A DNA stretch of 64,000 bases from Ianthella basta. Lineage: Eukaryota; Porifera; Demospongiae; Verongiida; Ianthellidae. The first letter of the stretch is position 1; each line of letters begins with the position of its first letter. The notes under the pieces were generated by a model that worked only from the letters and a program-made list of their open reading frames with translations, ran no database searches and was not told the origin of the DNA. The stretch is taken from positions 6,735,092 through 6,799,091 of the forward strand of contig OZ025874.1 of assembly GCA_964019415.1 (NCBI GenBank), in the 5' to 3' direction. The position numbers and the translations under genes were made by a program. Below are positions 1 through 13,849 of the stretch, piece by piece.

Positions 1-292
1 CGATCACTTACGCACACAAGCCTGCTTCGTTCCATAAGTGCAAGCTATATCTATATAGCAACGCTCGATGCATCTTGATTTATACTAGACGAATGCAAGG
101 CATTGTGGGGGTGAGCAGGAAGTTTATTTTGTTTTTGTCCTCAATGGTTTTATTTTTTATTATTATCAAGAACATACATGCACACATGCGTACAATTGCA
201 ATCAGGATTTAGTTAGAAATTAGTTGTAGCGCATGCTGTCATAATAATATTGCCGGCGGGCAGATGGGTGGGTCTGGGTATGACGGAGACTA

Positions 293-470
293 CAGCTGAT
301 TTCAGAATGGCTGGCCAAAATGGCAAATGGCAGAACGGCCAAATGGCGTGACGTCACTAGTAGTTTTGCTGCTTGCTATTACGTCACGCCTATTGTTTAG
401 TATTGCCATTTGCTGTGACATCACGTCATTTGCCATTTGCCATGCTGGCCAGTCATTCTGAAATCAACTG
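293..470. mobile_element. Short palindromic TIR element (MITE), TA target site
   Basis: The two ends are inverted copies of one another for about 60 bases, beginning CAGCTGATTTCAGAATG on the left and ending CATTCTGAAATCAACTG on the right. TA lies directly outside both ends (291-292 and 471-472). This fits a non-autonomous Tc1/mariner-like MITE. It has no coding capacity. Confidence 0.7.
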
Positions 471-472
471 TA

Positions 473-2102
473 CATCTGAACAGCCAGGAACTGGCAGCTG
501 CGGTGTGCTAAATATTGCCCAATTCCATAATATAGCCAGTAAGAGTAAGAGAACTTAACTATCAAAGCAACAGCACACCTCCCACCTGGTCCATACAGTC
601 CTTGTATGGCTAAACCGGCCAGTTCACCTTCACTATCTTGACAGTCACCTGTCCAGCAGAAGAGTACACTAAAAGCCAGCACCAGAGACTGCGCAATTGC
701 ACCAGCGCAAGAGACAAAAGTACCCCCTCACAGAGGCGGCTGTAGCAAGCAAGCGTAAGAGACCTTACTTACGTACCAAAGATGGTAAACTATTGCGCAA
801 ACGCGACAACCCCCAAACTATTGCGCAATGCAGCGAACGTTCCATATAAGGTAAAGTATTGCACAACCGCCACGTACCAAAAACTATTGTGCAACCACAA
901 CGTACCAAAAACTATTGCGCAACTGCGCCGTACCAAAAGCTATCGCACAACCGCGACGTACCAAACTTCCGGTTTTCGCACCACCCAGATGAGAAGGGCT
1001 TCGCTTTGCTCGCCCCAATTAATGCAGTTTGAAGTAGTGACGAAATCATCATGGTTTACCTTAGCTTTAAAAGCTTGCCAGACTATGCATGCCCAGAACA
1101 ATTTTGTGCTGTGTGGCTGAGCTGTGAGGTATGTGTTTGCACATTGCATATGCCTAGTTATATATGACTTCAAAAAGGGCAAATAGCTTGATGCCACTAT
1201 CTAGCTAGTATCAGTGTAGCAAAAGCTGTGCAATTGCATGTCATTAGATAGCTACTTAGTGCTAGCTACTTCCCAGAATTCTCAATTACATCTCACTTAT
1301 AACACCGACATTAAATCTTGAAAAACCACTCGGAAATCGCCTATATCTGCTGATAGCGCAATAGACGAACTAGCTGAAGGAGTGACGATCGATGATTCTG
1401 GGCAACATAGCTAGTGTTCCTAGTGGGAGGCCTAGGAATCCGTGCAATTTGACGCGAGATCACTTCACCCTCGACTTCCACGAATTCGCAGAAAGACGTG
1501 CAGTATGGCTGTTGCTGGTTGTGTGTGTAGCGGCTGCGGTGTATATGGGAACGCCTTGCACATGAATGAGTCTCACTATGGGTCTGTGATGTATTGAAGC
1601 ACAGGGTAGCTAAGCGCACTCACCAGTTCAAAACAGCACCTTGTTGGCTGTCCTTAAATCTACAGGGTCCGTCCCCGTCGGCAACTGGCAACAGCCTGAC
1701 ACACTCGGATTCGTATTAGATGACGGTCCTGCGCTCCAGTTGGGCGTAAACAGGCACAAGTTCCGCGCGAATTTCCCCACGTGCCCTCACGTGAGCTACG
1801 ACCCCAGTTCCTTCCTGTGCCTATGATCTGGGTCTAGAGCTCACGTGGACGTCATGCATCGATCTTAATACCTACCGTCGTTTCAAGGTTCTAGTCCCAA
1901 TTGACCTTTGCATTTTGCATTAATAGTTATTGTGCACAGTTGATCATTTTAACTTTTACTATAATATGGAATGGTATCAATTTGCAGATGCTTCAAGTAT
2001 TGATCAAAGCATATGCATATCTCACCAATCTCCCTCTCCTCAAAGTCTCCCCTGATCCCACTAATCCATGCCCATTTAAGCCATCCCCTCCTGCAATTTT
2101 TC
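473..2102. other. No recognisable gene
   Basis: Only short open frames without family resemblance are present. Around 780-970 the phrase 'actattgcgcaac...cgtaccaaa' recurs several times at about 40-base spacing, forming a short degenerate tandem repeat. No RNA gene or convincing exon was seen. Confidence 0.4.
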
Positions 2103-2103
2103 A

Positions 2104-2189
2104 GCTCTACCATAGTCTAGCCGCTATTCCCTACTTTGTCATTGCACGCAATGACAAAATAGGGGATAGCAGCTAGACTAGCTCTACCA
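2104..2189. mobile_element. Tiny foldback element with 9-bp target duplication
   Basis: A 68-base near-perfect palindrome (2113-2180, ends TAGTCTAGC and GCTAGACTA, loop of about four bases) is flanked by a perfect 9-base direct repeat GCTCTACCA at 2104-2112 and 2181-2189. The TAGTCT...AGACTA ends and the 9-bp duplication match the elements at 30400 and 46424. This looks like the minimal form of that family. A pre-miRNA-like hairpin is the alternative reading, but the direct repeats favour a transposon. Confidence 0.65.
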
Positions 2190-3049
2190 CAGATCATGAT
2201 GAAGGCCTTCACTGCCAAAATGCCCAGTGCCAACTGTGTTCTGACACTACATCCAGTCACTTGACAGAAGCCCATTTTGCAAATCTAGCTACTCTCTAAA
2301 ATTGCATGTCATTATTAATTGTGACTAAAACCCTGAGACGCCTATGTGGTCCAATCCCCAGGAACACCACACATAGCAATGTATGCACATAGCTAACAAG
2401 AGGTAAAGAACATTATAATTCTATCTAATCCTGGCTTGCAATTGGTCCCAACCCTGCTTTAATTGATCAATTGGCCATGAGAAATCTGGTCAGTGTCTGT
2501 GTATATGGAGGTGGGGGGATTACGCTCAAGGGAATTAAGGGAGACTATCTCAATCACTGAGCAGTAGTGCTCATGAGCATATAATTAGCCACTTCCACAT
2601 ACATAGAGAGGGATACATAGGGACAGGTAGCATACATGGTTACTTGAACTAATTTATGCTTGCACATGCCCCATGGTGATAGCTGGGCACAGATACATAT
2701 AGTAATTATACACTTGAGCTCTAGCTGTGGCGGGGACCGGAGTGCATTCATGAGAGGAGCATGTGGTTGTGTGAGCACTGATCTAGACCGATCGATGCAG
2801 TCGGCCATGGGGTAAAGCGAATGAAAAGGGAAGTACAAATACGTTATTTATACTGTGCACGCAATTGCAATTAATCCACCTGCATGTCTTCCCAGTAATG
2901 TCCCATATATGCATATAATATCCTGATAGATCGATGACAAATTTGAACATCATTCCTCACATTCTATGTATTCTGGACACTTCTGTCATGCAGTCGGACC
3001 ATGTACAAGGACCATAAAATGACCACATGCACAATCATAATATTTATAA
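2190..3049. other. No recognisable gene
   Basis: AT-rich intergenic DNA. I see no exon, RNA gene or clear repeat structure. Confidence 0.4.
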
Positions 3050-3051
3050 TA

Positions 3052-3256
3052 CAGTGGTTTCACAATTTCTAGTACCGAATGGCAATTGTGCATTGCACTC
3101 AATCACCTGAGTAAAGTATTGGAACAATAGGCTCTCACGTACGTAGATCGAAGCACATGCTTATCCCATGCAAGCCTATCCTTCCAATATACCTTACTCC
3201 CATGATTGAGTGCAATGCGCAAATGTCAATCAGGACTAGAAATTGTGAAACCACTG
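3052..3256. mobile_element. Palindromic MITE, TA target site, copy 1
   Basis: Inverted ends CAGTGGTTTCACAATTTCTAGT and its complement bound a roughly 205-base element flanked by TA (3050-3051 and 3257-3258). Most of the length folds back on itself. CAGT ends plus a TA duplication suggest a Tc1/mariner-type non-autonomous element. A second copy is at 19488-19700, in the matching position of the next tandem unit. Confidence 0.75.
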
Positions 3257-3339
3257 TAATATTGTCATCTACTCAACCAACTAACATGAGTGAGGAGTTT
3301 TAATACGCACGTATACGTATGCACTTTCCTGCAATAATT

Positions 3340-4045
3340 GTGTTACTCCAATTCAACTTTGGTACTGAGGTCACAAACCATTCTCATGCATGAGGAGGCA
3401 AAACATGCGTGTACCAAAGACACATTATGGTGATGTCTATGCCACAGCAATACACACTGCAAGCAGTGTGTAGACCAGCATAGTACAGAATAGAACAAAC
3501 AAGTGTAGACTACCAGGGGACTACCAAAGATTATTAGATACACAACAACACAACAAAAGACTGCAGTAACAAACCATATAAAACTTGTTGCAGTGAGGGT
3601 ACTGACCAATGTAGTGAATGAGGGGCTACAAAAGCCTATTGTACAAAGACACTTACTAACAATCTACAAAAATGGGTCTTCATTGGGTCAATTGTCCCTT
3701 TCATGGGTCAGTGCATGTGGCAAGTAGCCAGTAATTTCTTTTCACCCCACCCATTATGGTAACATCCACCTCACTTGCCAGTTCATTGTCTCACACACAC
3801 TGTGTGAGAAGTCTTCTCAAATCTATAACAGAGCACAACAAATTCAGTAATTCATCTTGTGAGCTCACAAAAGACAATACCATCCATGTGTGTCCGTTAA
3901 AGTGCTTTATACGTATATAGACGTACAGCCAAATACAGCCATTTTACCAATTGTTTGTGTGTCCCGTTGTTTAACAGTTATGCCCACAACGTCCAAACAA
4001 TGTGTAGACAAGACCATGTGCATCCATTTTACATTCACGCTTTGC
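3340..4045. repeat. Left flank of tandem unit A
   Basis: This DNA recurs in diverged form at about 20030-20365 and 21240-21355, for example 'aaaagcctattgtacaaag', 'aatgggtctt', and later the 'gtggacaagac...tgtgcatc' stretch. It marks the left side of the duplicated unit. No gene is recognised in it. Confidence 0.6.
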
Positions 4046-4052
4046 TCATTCC

Positions 4053-4382
4053 AACTAGTATGTATAATTCCTTTAGAATTAAAAGGGATTTAGAAATGGC
4101 CAGCAAAAAAGCAGAAACAAGTAACAGTACCTCAACACCATGACCAACCACATTTTCGTGAAGTTCGCTCAGCATTCCTAATTTCCTTGTAGCTACATGG
4201 GACTAGCTAGCTAGCTGGACATTAAGGGTCAATGCATCCACAAGGAAATTAGGAATGCAGAGAGAACTTCACGAAAATGTGGTTTATCATGGTGTTGAGG
4301 TACTGTTGCTTGTTTCTATGCTTTTTCTGCTGGCCATTCCTAAATCCCTTTTAATTCTAAAGGAATTTTATATACACTAGTT
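4053..4382. mobile_element. Inverted-repeat element (MITE), about 330 bp
   Basis: Two long arms (about 4053-4190 and 4230-4382) are inverted copies. They share 'cctttagaattaaaaggg', 'tggccagcaaaaaagcag' and 'cacattttcgtgaagttc' in opposite orientation around a short centre. The element is absent from the matching position of unit B (near 21355), so it probably inserted after the duplication. Confidence 0.7.
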
Positions 4383-4990
4383 TGCACAGTTGCATATCCA
4401 AAGGACTATGGCTTTATCAGATTAGTACTTGCGCTAACTAATACCCCTTCCTTAAAGTAGATGAACATTGTGCAAAGTATTGAGGCCTATACAAATGTAT
4501 CGAGCATAGTTATGCCACTTTAGACCGGCTGTCGTGTACCGTACGGTATACCAGCGCAACGAAATGGTGGCATTGGGGTATCTTAATACACGGGGAAGAC
4601 AAACTTCCTACCCGCTCCAGCGCTGTACTCATCAGATTGCCACTGGCGCTCAGATATTTGCCCTTCACATCCGTACACGAGTACTCGTACACGACTTGGG
4701 TCCGTAGGTGCCTTGTGTCGTGCGCTAGGAATGCGCAAAAATTCTGTGGGAAGGAGAACAATAACATGAAAAGAACAAATGGGGTACAAGCAGCCTATGA
4801 CGCTTTTCTGTTATGTGTACTCCAAGTTGCATTTGGGTGCGCTATTGTCTTCAATACATCCAAAGAAGCTTATCCACGGCTTTTAATTGTTCTTTGCCAC
4901 CGCCGTTTGGCTAGTTTTGCTGAAGCTTGAATGCTAATACATTAAGATAGGAGACACCATTTTGAACCAGGCACATTCCTAAATAGACGT
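4383..4990. other. No recognisable gene
   Basis: Unique intergenic DNA, not seen in the corresponding part of unit B. Short open frames on both strands lack any family resemblance. Confidence 0.35.
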
Positions 4991-4994
4991 CACG

Positions 4995-7645
4995 AGCGTG
5001 ATGTCTGATACACATTGGAGCACCTCTCGTGTGGACATACTTAAACTCACACATACAAACATGTGTACTCACATTATGAGTACCGGACAATAGCAGAGGA
5101 GAGTCCATGGGGCATCACAGGGGAGCTAGGGAAACAGGTGAGGTAGACTTGAGAGACACTGCCAATTTGAGAGTGAAGCACCTCACCAGACCTGCTGCAC
5201 AAATGCTGGAGTGTACACGAGCACGCAGCACCACTCAACAGTGATGGACTAGGATCAACTAGCCGGTAGTGCTGCAGTGTGTGGTGAGTGACTACTGACC
5301 TGACCAACAGGAGGGCTACCTCGTCACCTCTCCCTTTACAGCCTCAGTGCACTGCAGGTGGGGGAGTTATAGTCCTTGACAGTTACTAGAAGTAGAGCAC
5401 ATCTGGAGGGGTGGGATGAGGCAGTTCAGTCAGGATCAGGTTCACTTGTGGACACACACAGAGTCACAGAAGGACTCACCAGAGCCACTATATACTGTAC
5501 CTCCAGGAAGTCTCATACACACACATACAACACATACTCTTGCATTCTCCTGATGTCTGTACTATGCACCATACATAGTTGGTTGGTCTGTATAGTTCAA
5601 ATGGCCATGACCTGGTCCAGTGGTGGGAGGAGGATATGGAACAGACAGATTTAACACATAAAACATGCATATTTCTACAGTCTCCTGATTGGACACACTA
5701 CACACCATCACTGGCTGGTCTGTGGGCTTCAAATGGCTGTGACTTGGTCCTAGGATTAGAGGGCAGACACCAGTGGAAGAGCTGAAGAGGGTTGAAACAG
5801 ATATGGGGAGAAAATATACAGTACAACGCGCGCACACACACACACACACACACACCCATGAGAACAGAGGTCTGCTGCATGGAGAGTGGTACCTACATAA
5901 TTTCATAGATAGGAGAGTTCTGGGCATAACGGAGGAGTGGAGGAGCACTCGAAAGCCACTTCCAATTTGACCGTGAAGCACCTCAACAAACCAGCTGCTG
6001 AAGTGAATAAGAACATAAACAGTAGTGCTAAATGGGTAGAATACAATACTTGAAAACATGCATGACAATTCCATCTCAAGTTTAAAGATTCAGCATTGAC
6101 TAGTGTCCCTGTAGACACCATCTACGTACTACACAAGCAAGACAGGAAACTGATGTCCTCTCATTATTACCAGTGAGAGTAAAAGTCTAACAAGCGCAAT
6201 GCACCTGCTGTAGAACAAACCTGGTCCAATCTGTAATCTGTAAATGGTCACAATCTGGTCTGGATAGGGTAGATATTGCCCATTACTGCCTCCTAAGGAG
6301 AGTTGAAGGCAGGAGCAGCAACAGATCTTCAACCTTTCTGCTGTTGAGGTGCAATATGTGCCTTTCTTCATCAGTGTCTGCTTCAGGGAAGAGTGTGAGG
6401 AAAGAGTTGACACAGTGAGTCAGTCTCACTGGCCACACCCTTTCAGAACGACAGGGTTTTCTTCTGAAAGTAGTCCACTCAACTTAGGACTCTCCCTCTG
6501 GAATGAGTCCAGTCAATTGCAACTCAGGACTAGCAGGCTCACTTAGCTCGATTATCACTTCATGCATGAGATTCAGTCTTTGAAACAGTTGAAGAGCTGG
6601 CCACACCCTTTCACAAAGAGAGGGTTTCCCTCTGAAAGAAGTCCACTCAACTTAGGACTAATAGGTTCATTTAGCTCATTACTTCATGAGAAGTACTCAA
6701 TGGAAGAGTTGAGAGAGTAACGGATTCACTCAGTGGAACAACTGGAAGAGCGTCACATTCACTCATTGTCCACACAAAGGGAGTAAGTAGAAAAATGAAA
6801 ACTGGAATTCCAGCACAGATTAGGTTCATTTTCTGCTTCAGTGAAGAGTATGGGAAGAATGGTTGAGTCAGTCTCACTGACTGTACCCATTAATAAAAGC
6901 CATGCAGGGGGTTTCCCTCAGGAATGAGTCCAGTCATTTGCAACTCAGGACTAGCAGGCTCACTTAGCTCGATCACCACTTCATGAGATTCAGTCTTTGG
7001 AACAGTTGAAGAGCTGTGAAGTGAAACTCAATGGAACAACTGGAAAAGCGTCACATTCACTCATTGTCCACACAAAGGGTGCAAGAAGTACAAGAGACTT
7101 GGAAGGCCAGCAGAGATTAGGTTCACATTCTGTTAACAGCCTCTCCACTTAACATGCAATGACCATTGCTACACCCTTCACTGTCAGAAGGGCTCAGCCA
7201 CTCTTGCACCAACTGCCTTAAAATTTCTCAACATACAGTAAGTAGGGTAGTATATTCACTGTATCTTTCCCCACTCATGATCCACTATACTAAGTGGTAT
7301 GGGGTGGGGCAACAGTGGCCAGGGGTCTGTTGAGAATAGCCGTTTAGCCCGAGGTCTGTCTATACAAAACGTAGAAAAGCACAGGTTCACTGTGAAGGAA
7401 AGAGTACCTTAAAAATGTGAACTCTCTTGTTAGTTCAGTTCATGAGAAGTTCAGAGGAGTTTGGGGTGAGATATTCTAGTTCAAGGGCAGGCTAAGAGTG
7501 GATCCTTGAAACAATCGCTGAACAATAACTTGCAAAATGCAAGAATCTGCTTCATCAACACAGTTGATGTGGAGGTTTCACACAGTGGGAGTCATTGGAA
7601 TGTACAAAACTTTAAAGGAAGATGTTGGAGGACTGCGGGTAAAGA

Positions 7646-7646
<1 letters not shown>
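4995..7646. repeat. Non-coding part of tandem unit A
   Basis: This block is repeated at 21360-24590 (unit B) and in rearranged form at 36535-39220 (unit C). Inside it, shorter modules recur. One contains 'acaaacctggtc..atctgt' (6220, 22750, 23570, 36545, 37980). Another contains 'cttcatgagaagtactca' (near 6685, 23095, 23828, 36815, 37090, 38265). No coding frame is conserved between the copies, so it is probably non-coding. A short (CA)n lies at 5831-5855. Confidence 0.7.

Positions 7647-7733
<87 letters not shown>
7647..7733. repeat. (CA)n microsatellite just downstream of gene A
   Basis: An almost uninterrupted CA run ends 16 bases from the stop codon of gene A. Genes B and C have a (CA)n tract in the same place. 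The long His-Thr and Val-Cys open frames here are artefacts of the repeat. Confidence 0.95.
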
Positions 7734-7736
<3 letters not shown>

Positions 7737-7749
7737 GGTACACATAATG

Positions 7750-10700
7750 TTACTGTTTCCTCTGCCGTCTCTCCTCCAACAAAGCCCTCCCAATGTTGTC
7801 TGCTACATCACACCCTAGGCAGTCCCCCACTGCAAACAAGATAGTGGACCATGTGCGAGGGGATTCCCCTGTTCCCTTTGATTCCTGCAGCCAACACTCA
7901 AACATCTCCAGACAACATAGCTTCACATCATGTGAGTCTGTGGCTTTGAATGTCTTCAAAATGGCCGCCTCCATCCCCAAGAGGTCTCCTAGCTGGTGCC
8001 ACTTGTGGGCAACTGAAGGGATCAACTTCTTCAAGAGAAGTACAGCAGTGGGTTTGCTGCTGAGGAGCTCATCTCTGAGGGGGTCTGCCAAAGGTGAAGG
8101 AGTAGGTATAACTGTGGGAGGGAGGAGGTTGCACCTTTTAGTAAAATGGTACAGAATACAACACTACATTGTTAGTACAGTAGTACGAATATTACAGCGT
8201 ACCACAAGCAACCAGGGCTACTGCTCTGTTATGTGTAGGTGGCTAAGTTTGTTCCATGGTACAGAATACAACAGTTTGTATTACAGTGTGCCAGAAGAGT
8301 GTGTGTGCAGGTGGACAAGTTTGTTCCATTTTGACATGAAGCTGAAATGTGTGTAGGCACAACAAAACCTTAGCTTTCCTCACCTCCTTCCTTGGAATCC
8401 AGTCTTGCCCTGATCTGTTTGGCCACCTCTGGACCTACTGCCTCTCCCACCACATCAAGCACCGTCTCCCAGGAGCGGGGGAGGGACCCAGTGCCTGGCA
8501 ACTGCTGCAGCCACTGGTTGAACAGCTCACGGCAGCACACCTCAACACGGCCTTGCTCACTGGCAGCAATCACAGCACGCTTTTCATATGATACCTGCAA
8601 GTAGTCTGCAACCGCCTCCCACCGGGCGGCTGTAAAGGGGACCACGTGTTCCTGCATAGCAGCTAGTTCAGGGGGGCTCTGCAGAAGGGGAGTGAGACTA
8701 GAGGGTGTGACCTCACTACTCTGCAGACTGAACTGGATCCGCTCCACTACTACTGGGCCACATGTCTTCCTGATAGCCTCCAAGACAGCACCTTCCTCCC
8801 TCCTTTCCCTTCCAGTGTCACGGTCATGCCTCAACCAGCGTTGGAGGGACTCACGACAACATAGACCAGTTATTCTTTGCTTTTCAACCTTAATCACATC
8901 CAGTACTGTTGAGCTGATGCCCAGGTGCAGTGCAAAGTTGTACCAGTTCACTCCAACATAGTGCACTACATGGGAGATAAACTGGGGAGACAGCTGGGAT
9001 GAGGGAGGAGGGGGAGTGGCTCCTGTAGAATGAGGGGTTGCGGAAAAGCAGGAAGGCATTGTAACAGTACTATAAAAGGAGTGGTACACTTAGGGAAGTG
9101 TGCTTGTTGGGGGAAGTACAACTAACTGTGAAGGAAAGGCTCGTATGTATGTGCACAGTATATATAGTACACCTTTCATATATCCTGTACCAAGAACACA
9201 CATATCGCTGATGAGCTACAAAACCTGAACTCAAACTGCCAATACCAATAAATAGCATACCTGCATCTGCTGCACCAAGTTGACAATGAACACTTTGAAC
9301 TGTGGAGATTGGTTGAACCTGTTGGGGGGGGGGGGGGGTGGGTGGGGGGGCAATGTATGTATGACATGTCACATTGCAGATCATTCCCACATTGCTTAAA
9401 CTACAGGTGTACAATTTAACAAGCACTCCCTATAACCACTCAACTCACGTCACTGTCTTCAGTTGCAAGGACTTCTTGTGTCAGCTGATCCATTGCGTGT
9501 TTGGTCTCAAAATGGCCGAGTACCTCCAGCAGTGTCCTCCAGCTGGCTGCCTCATTGTGCTCCAACCAATACTGCAGAACTTTGCGAAACCTAACTCTAA
9601 TCTGAGGATGGTTATGTTCCAAACACTCTAACGTTGAAGTGGGAACTTTCAACAAAATGCCCATCTCTTCCCAATTCCCAAAGTCTACCTTTGGCAGCAC
9701 TACTCTGACAATGATGGCTAACTCTGGTCTCTGCGCCAATACTTTCTGCAGACGGATGTGTGACTCCTCTGTGACAGTTCCCTGCTCAGCTGTGGTGGTC
9801 TTCCCCAACACTTGACTAAGCACTGCCTGCAATGCCTGTTGTCCGATTGGACCAATGGAGGTCAACTGCATCAGCCCCTCATGAAGGCGAAGGATAGCTG
9901 GTCCGTGTTGCGACCTAATTTCTTCTGGGATGATCGACAAAACCCCATGTTTCCCTTCAGCTCTACTGATGATGGCAGCAGCCTCATCAAGTCCAAACTG
10001 TTCTGCCAGATCCAGGGGTGTCAGTCCATTGGGAAGGCACTCATTGAGAGTGTGGCGGAAGGAATCATTGGTTGCAAGGAAGTTGATCACTTCAGTGTAT
10101 TTGCGGCTGCTTAGTTTCATGCAATAGTGATGAAAGAATACACCCTTCATGCACATCATTGCAATGATGGCCAATTGAAGAGGGTTCAGTGCACACTTAG
10201 ACACTACTTGAAGAGTGTTGTCACATCTAAATTTAGTTGGAAATAGCTGCTTCAGTCGCCTGTAATACTGACCAGGCTCAGTGGGGGCTGTGAGTATTTC
10301 ACTTGCACATTCCAAAACCTCAACATCTCCATGTATTGCAGCCAAACATGCCAGTTTACTCATGTTGACCAGCTGGTGCTTGGAGAGGATGGAGAGGACC
10401 TTTCTCAAATTCTTTGGTTTATGCACCATATTCTTGAATATTTGAACGGCAAACAAGCGGAACTCAAACACAGAAATTGTATCACCATGCTCTGAAAATA
10501 AGTAAGGAGATGATATGTTAATGCCAAGCTCTTTACAGAGGGTGAAGTCAACAATCATCTTATCTGGTCTGCGACCTTGCCAGCTCGTATGCAACCTGCA
10601 AATATCGAATGCTGTTCCCAGCAATGGTGCTTCCACCTTTGCACTAGCGCCTAACTGCAGGAGTACTACAGCACACTGATCACGCCCACAGAAAATAGCA

Positions 10701-13700
10701 TAGTGCAATGGTGTTAGGCCAAAGGAATCTCTACGAGACACGCTAAACCCTCTAGCTGCCAACTGCACAAGCAATTGGACGTTTCCTCTAATTGCAGCAA
10801 AATGAAGCAATGTCATGCCATTTGTGGCCACCCCATCCACTGGAAAACCTTTTTCCATCAATGCTTGTACAGTTGACCACTGACCACGTCGCGCTGCTGC
10901 TAGTACAGGACCTCCCATGGTGCCACCAATGGAGGTTATATCTGCTCCATACCTGAGTAGCCTAGACACTGCCTTCTCTCCCCCCAGCCATGCTGCATAA
11001 TCTAGAGGAGTTTGGCCTTGACTGTCAGTACTATTCACGTCACACCCTCTACATACTAACTCCTCAATAATAGTAATATCACCACCGCCAGCAGCAAAAT
11101 GCAAAACACTGGCACCAATGCTGTCCTTTACTGCATCCACAGGACAGCCTGCCTTCAACAGTGCCTTCACAGTTGATGCACGACCATACAATGCAGCTTG
11201 GTGGAGTGGAGTTCCAAACTCACCAACAGTTATGGCCTTATCTGCCCCAAGTCTAATCAACTCCAGTGCTGCCTCAGTGGACCCATACACTGCTGCCATA
11301 TGCAGTGGAGTTGTACCATCACTGTCCGCCACATTAATGTCACAATTCCCGGTGCTCAGTACCTCTCCAATCACTTCAGTATTAACAGAACGAGTTGCAT
11401 AGTGCAAAATACTCTTACCATCACCTTTTACTGCATCCACAGGACAGCCTGCCTTCAACAATGCCCTCACAGTTGACACATGTCCACCCAATACAGCTAA
11501 AAGAAGAGGAGTGCCAAGCTTTGCAGAAACAATGGCCTTCTTTGCCCCAAGTCTGATCAACTCCAATGCTGTCTCTACCTTTCCACACATTGCTGCCACG
11601 TGCAGTGGTGTCATACCTTCATTGTTAGTTGCATTAACATCAATTTCACACCCAATACTCAACACCTCCTGAAGTAATCTGGTGTTGCCGCCTTCAGCTG
11701 CAGCATGCAATATACTCCCACCACAACCACCCATCACATCCACAGGACAACCTGCCTTCAACAATGCCTTCATAGTTGACACATGACCGCCCTTAGCAGC
11801 TTGATACAATGGAGTGCCTACTATATCAACATTTACAGCCTTCTCTGCCCCAAGTCTAATCAACTCTAATGCTGCTTCTGTCTTCCCATACGTTGCTGCC
11901 AAATGCAGTGGTGTTATACCATTATTGTCAGTTGCATTAATTTCATACCCTGGGCCAATACTCAACACCTCCTGAAGTATTCTAGCATTGCAACCTTCAG
12001 CTGCAGCATGCAAAATACTCCCACCCCTATTATCCACCACATCCACAGGACAACCTGCTTTCAACATCGCCTTCATAGTTGACACATGACCACCCCTAGC
12101 AGCTTGATACAATGGAGTGCCTACTGTATCAACATTTACGGCCTTCTCTGCCCCAAGTCTGATTAACTCCAATGCAGCCTCTGTGTTCCCCACTTTTGCT
12201 GCTGAATGCAGTGGAGTTGCACCCTTGTTGTCTGTCACATTCATGTCACACCCTGTACTCAACACCTCCCTTAACATCATTCCAGCACGTTCACAACCAG
12301 CTGCATAGTGCAAAACACTCTTGCCATCCCTAGTTACTGCATCCACAGGACAGCCTGCCTTCAACAATGCCTTCACAGTTGACACATGACCAGCATCTAC
12401 AGCTTGATGAAGTGGAGTACCCAATATATCAGCAACAATAGCCTTCTTTGCCCCTTGCCTAATTAACTCCAATGCTGCCTCAGTCTTCCCATGCATTGCT
12501 GCTAAATGTAGTGGAGTCCTACCATCATTAGCTAATGCATTAATGTCACACCCTGTACTCAACATCTCTCTAATCACTTTGACATTACCACCTATAGCTG
12601 CTGAATGTAAAACGCTCATACCAATGCTAGCCACAACATCCACTGGACAGCCTGCCTTCAACATTGCCTTCACAGTTGATGCATGACCAGCACCTGCAGC
12701 TTGATGAAGTGGAGTACCCAATATATCAGCAACTATAGCCTTCTTTGCCCCTTGCCTAATTAACTCCAATGCTGCCTCAGTATTCCCATGCATTGCTGCT
12801 ATGTGCAGTGGAGTCCTACCATCATTAGCTAATGCATTAATGTCACACCCTTTACTCAACACCTCTCTCATCACTTTGACATTACCACCTATAGCTGCTG
12901 AATGTAAAACACTGCCACCATCACCAGCCACCAAATCCACTGGACAGCCTGCCTTCAACATTGCCTTCACAGTTGGCACATGACCAAACCCTGCAGCTAG
13001 ATGTAGTGGAGTACCAAGCTTACCAGCAACTATGGCTTTCTTTGCCCCAAGTCTGATCAATGCCAATGTCGCTTCTGTCTTCCCAAGCATTGCTGCCGCG
13101 TGCAGTGGAGTCTCCCCAAGATTACTTGCTGCATTAATGTCACACCCGGTGCTCAACACCTTAATCAATTCAGCATTACCACTTTCAGCTGCATAAAACA
13201 AAGCACTCCTACCATCACTATCCACCACATCCACAGGACAGCCTGCCTTTAACATTGCCTTCACAGTTGACACGTGACCATTCAGTACAGCTTGACGAAG
13301 GGGAGTTCCTGCTGGACCAGCAACTATGGCTGTGTTTGCCCCATGTTTAATCAGCTCCAATGCCACCTCGGTCTTACCATTAGTTGCTGCTACATGCAGT
13401 GGAGTCAAACCATTATAGGCTGTTCTATTAATGTCACACCCTGTCCTTAACACTTCATTAACAATGTCAACATTGCCACCTATAACTGCAGAATGCAAAA
13501 CACTCTTACCATCACTAGCCACCATGTCCACTGGACAGCGTGCCTTTAGCAAAACCTTAACAGTAGTTGCATGACAGAATATCACAGCCTGATGAAGAGG
13601 AGTACCATATAAGCCACATACAGTGGATTTCTCTGCTCCTAGCTGTAGCAGTCGTACAACTGTTTGTGTGTGACCTCTTCCGGCAACAAGATGAAGAAGA

Positions 13701-13843
13701 GTAAGACCATCCAGGCTGTTAAGTCTTGCATTCACTGATAATCCATTCTTTAACACTAGCTCTATTAGCCTATCAAAGTCACCATTCATTATTAACATTA
13801 CTACATAATGCTCTATAAATTGCTGAACTGCCTGAGCTTCCAT
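7750..13843 (-). CDS. Ankyrin-repeat protein with four death domains (gene A)
   Basis: I read four coding exons, complement join(7750..8111, 8384..9022, 9261..9318, 9449..13843), giving 1817 residues. All junctions are GT-AG and phases agree (0, 1, 1). The start ATG is the one also used by gene C (Met-Glu-x-Gln). Exon 1 encodes about 30 ankyrin repeats (residues ~10-1030) arranged as a three-repeat supra-unit of about 100 residues with the markers TPLHxAA, KAMLKAGCPVD and EVLSTGCDIN. A degenerate ankyrin-like stretch follows (~1080-1330), then a first death domain (~1370-1460). Exon 3 encodes two more (~1497-1580 and ~1605-1695) and exon 4 the fourth (~1720-1805). There is no signal peptide, membrane segment or nucleotide-binding motif. 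Ankyrin and death domains are both protein-binding modules, so a cytoplasmic signalling scaffold is likely. Partners are unknown. Confidence 0.85.
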
Positions 13844-13849
13844 GGCCAC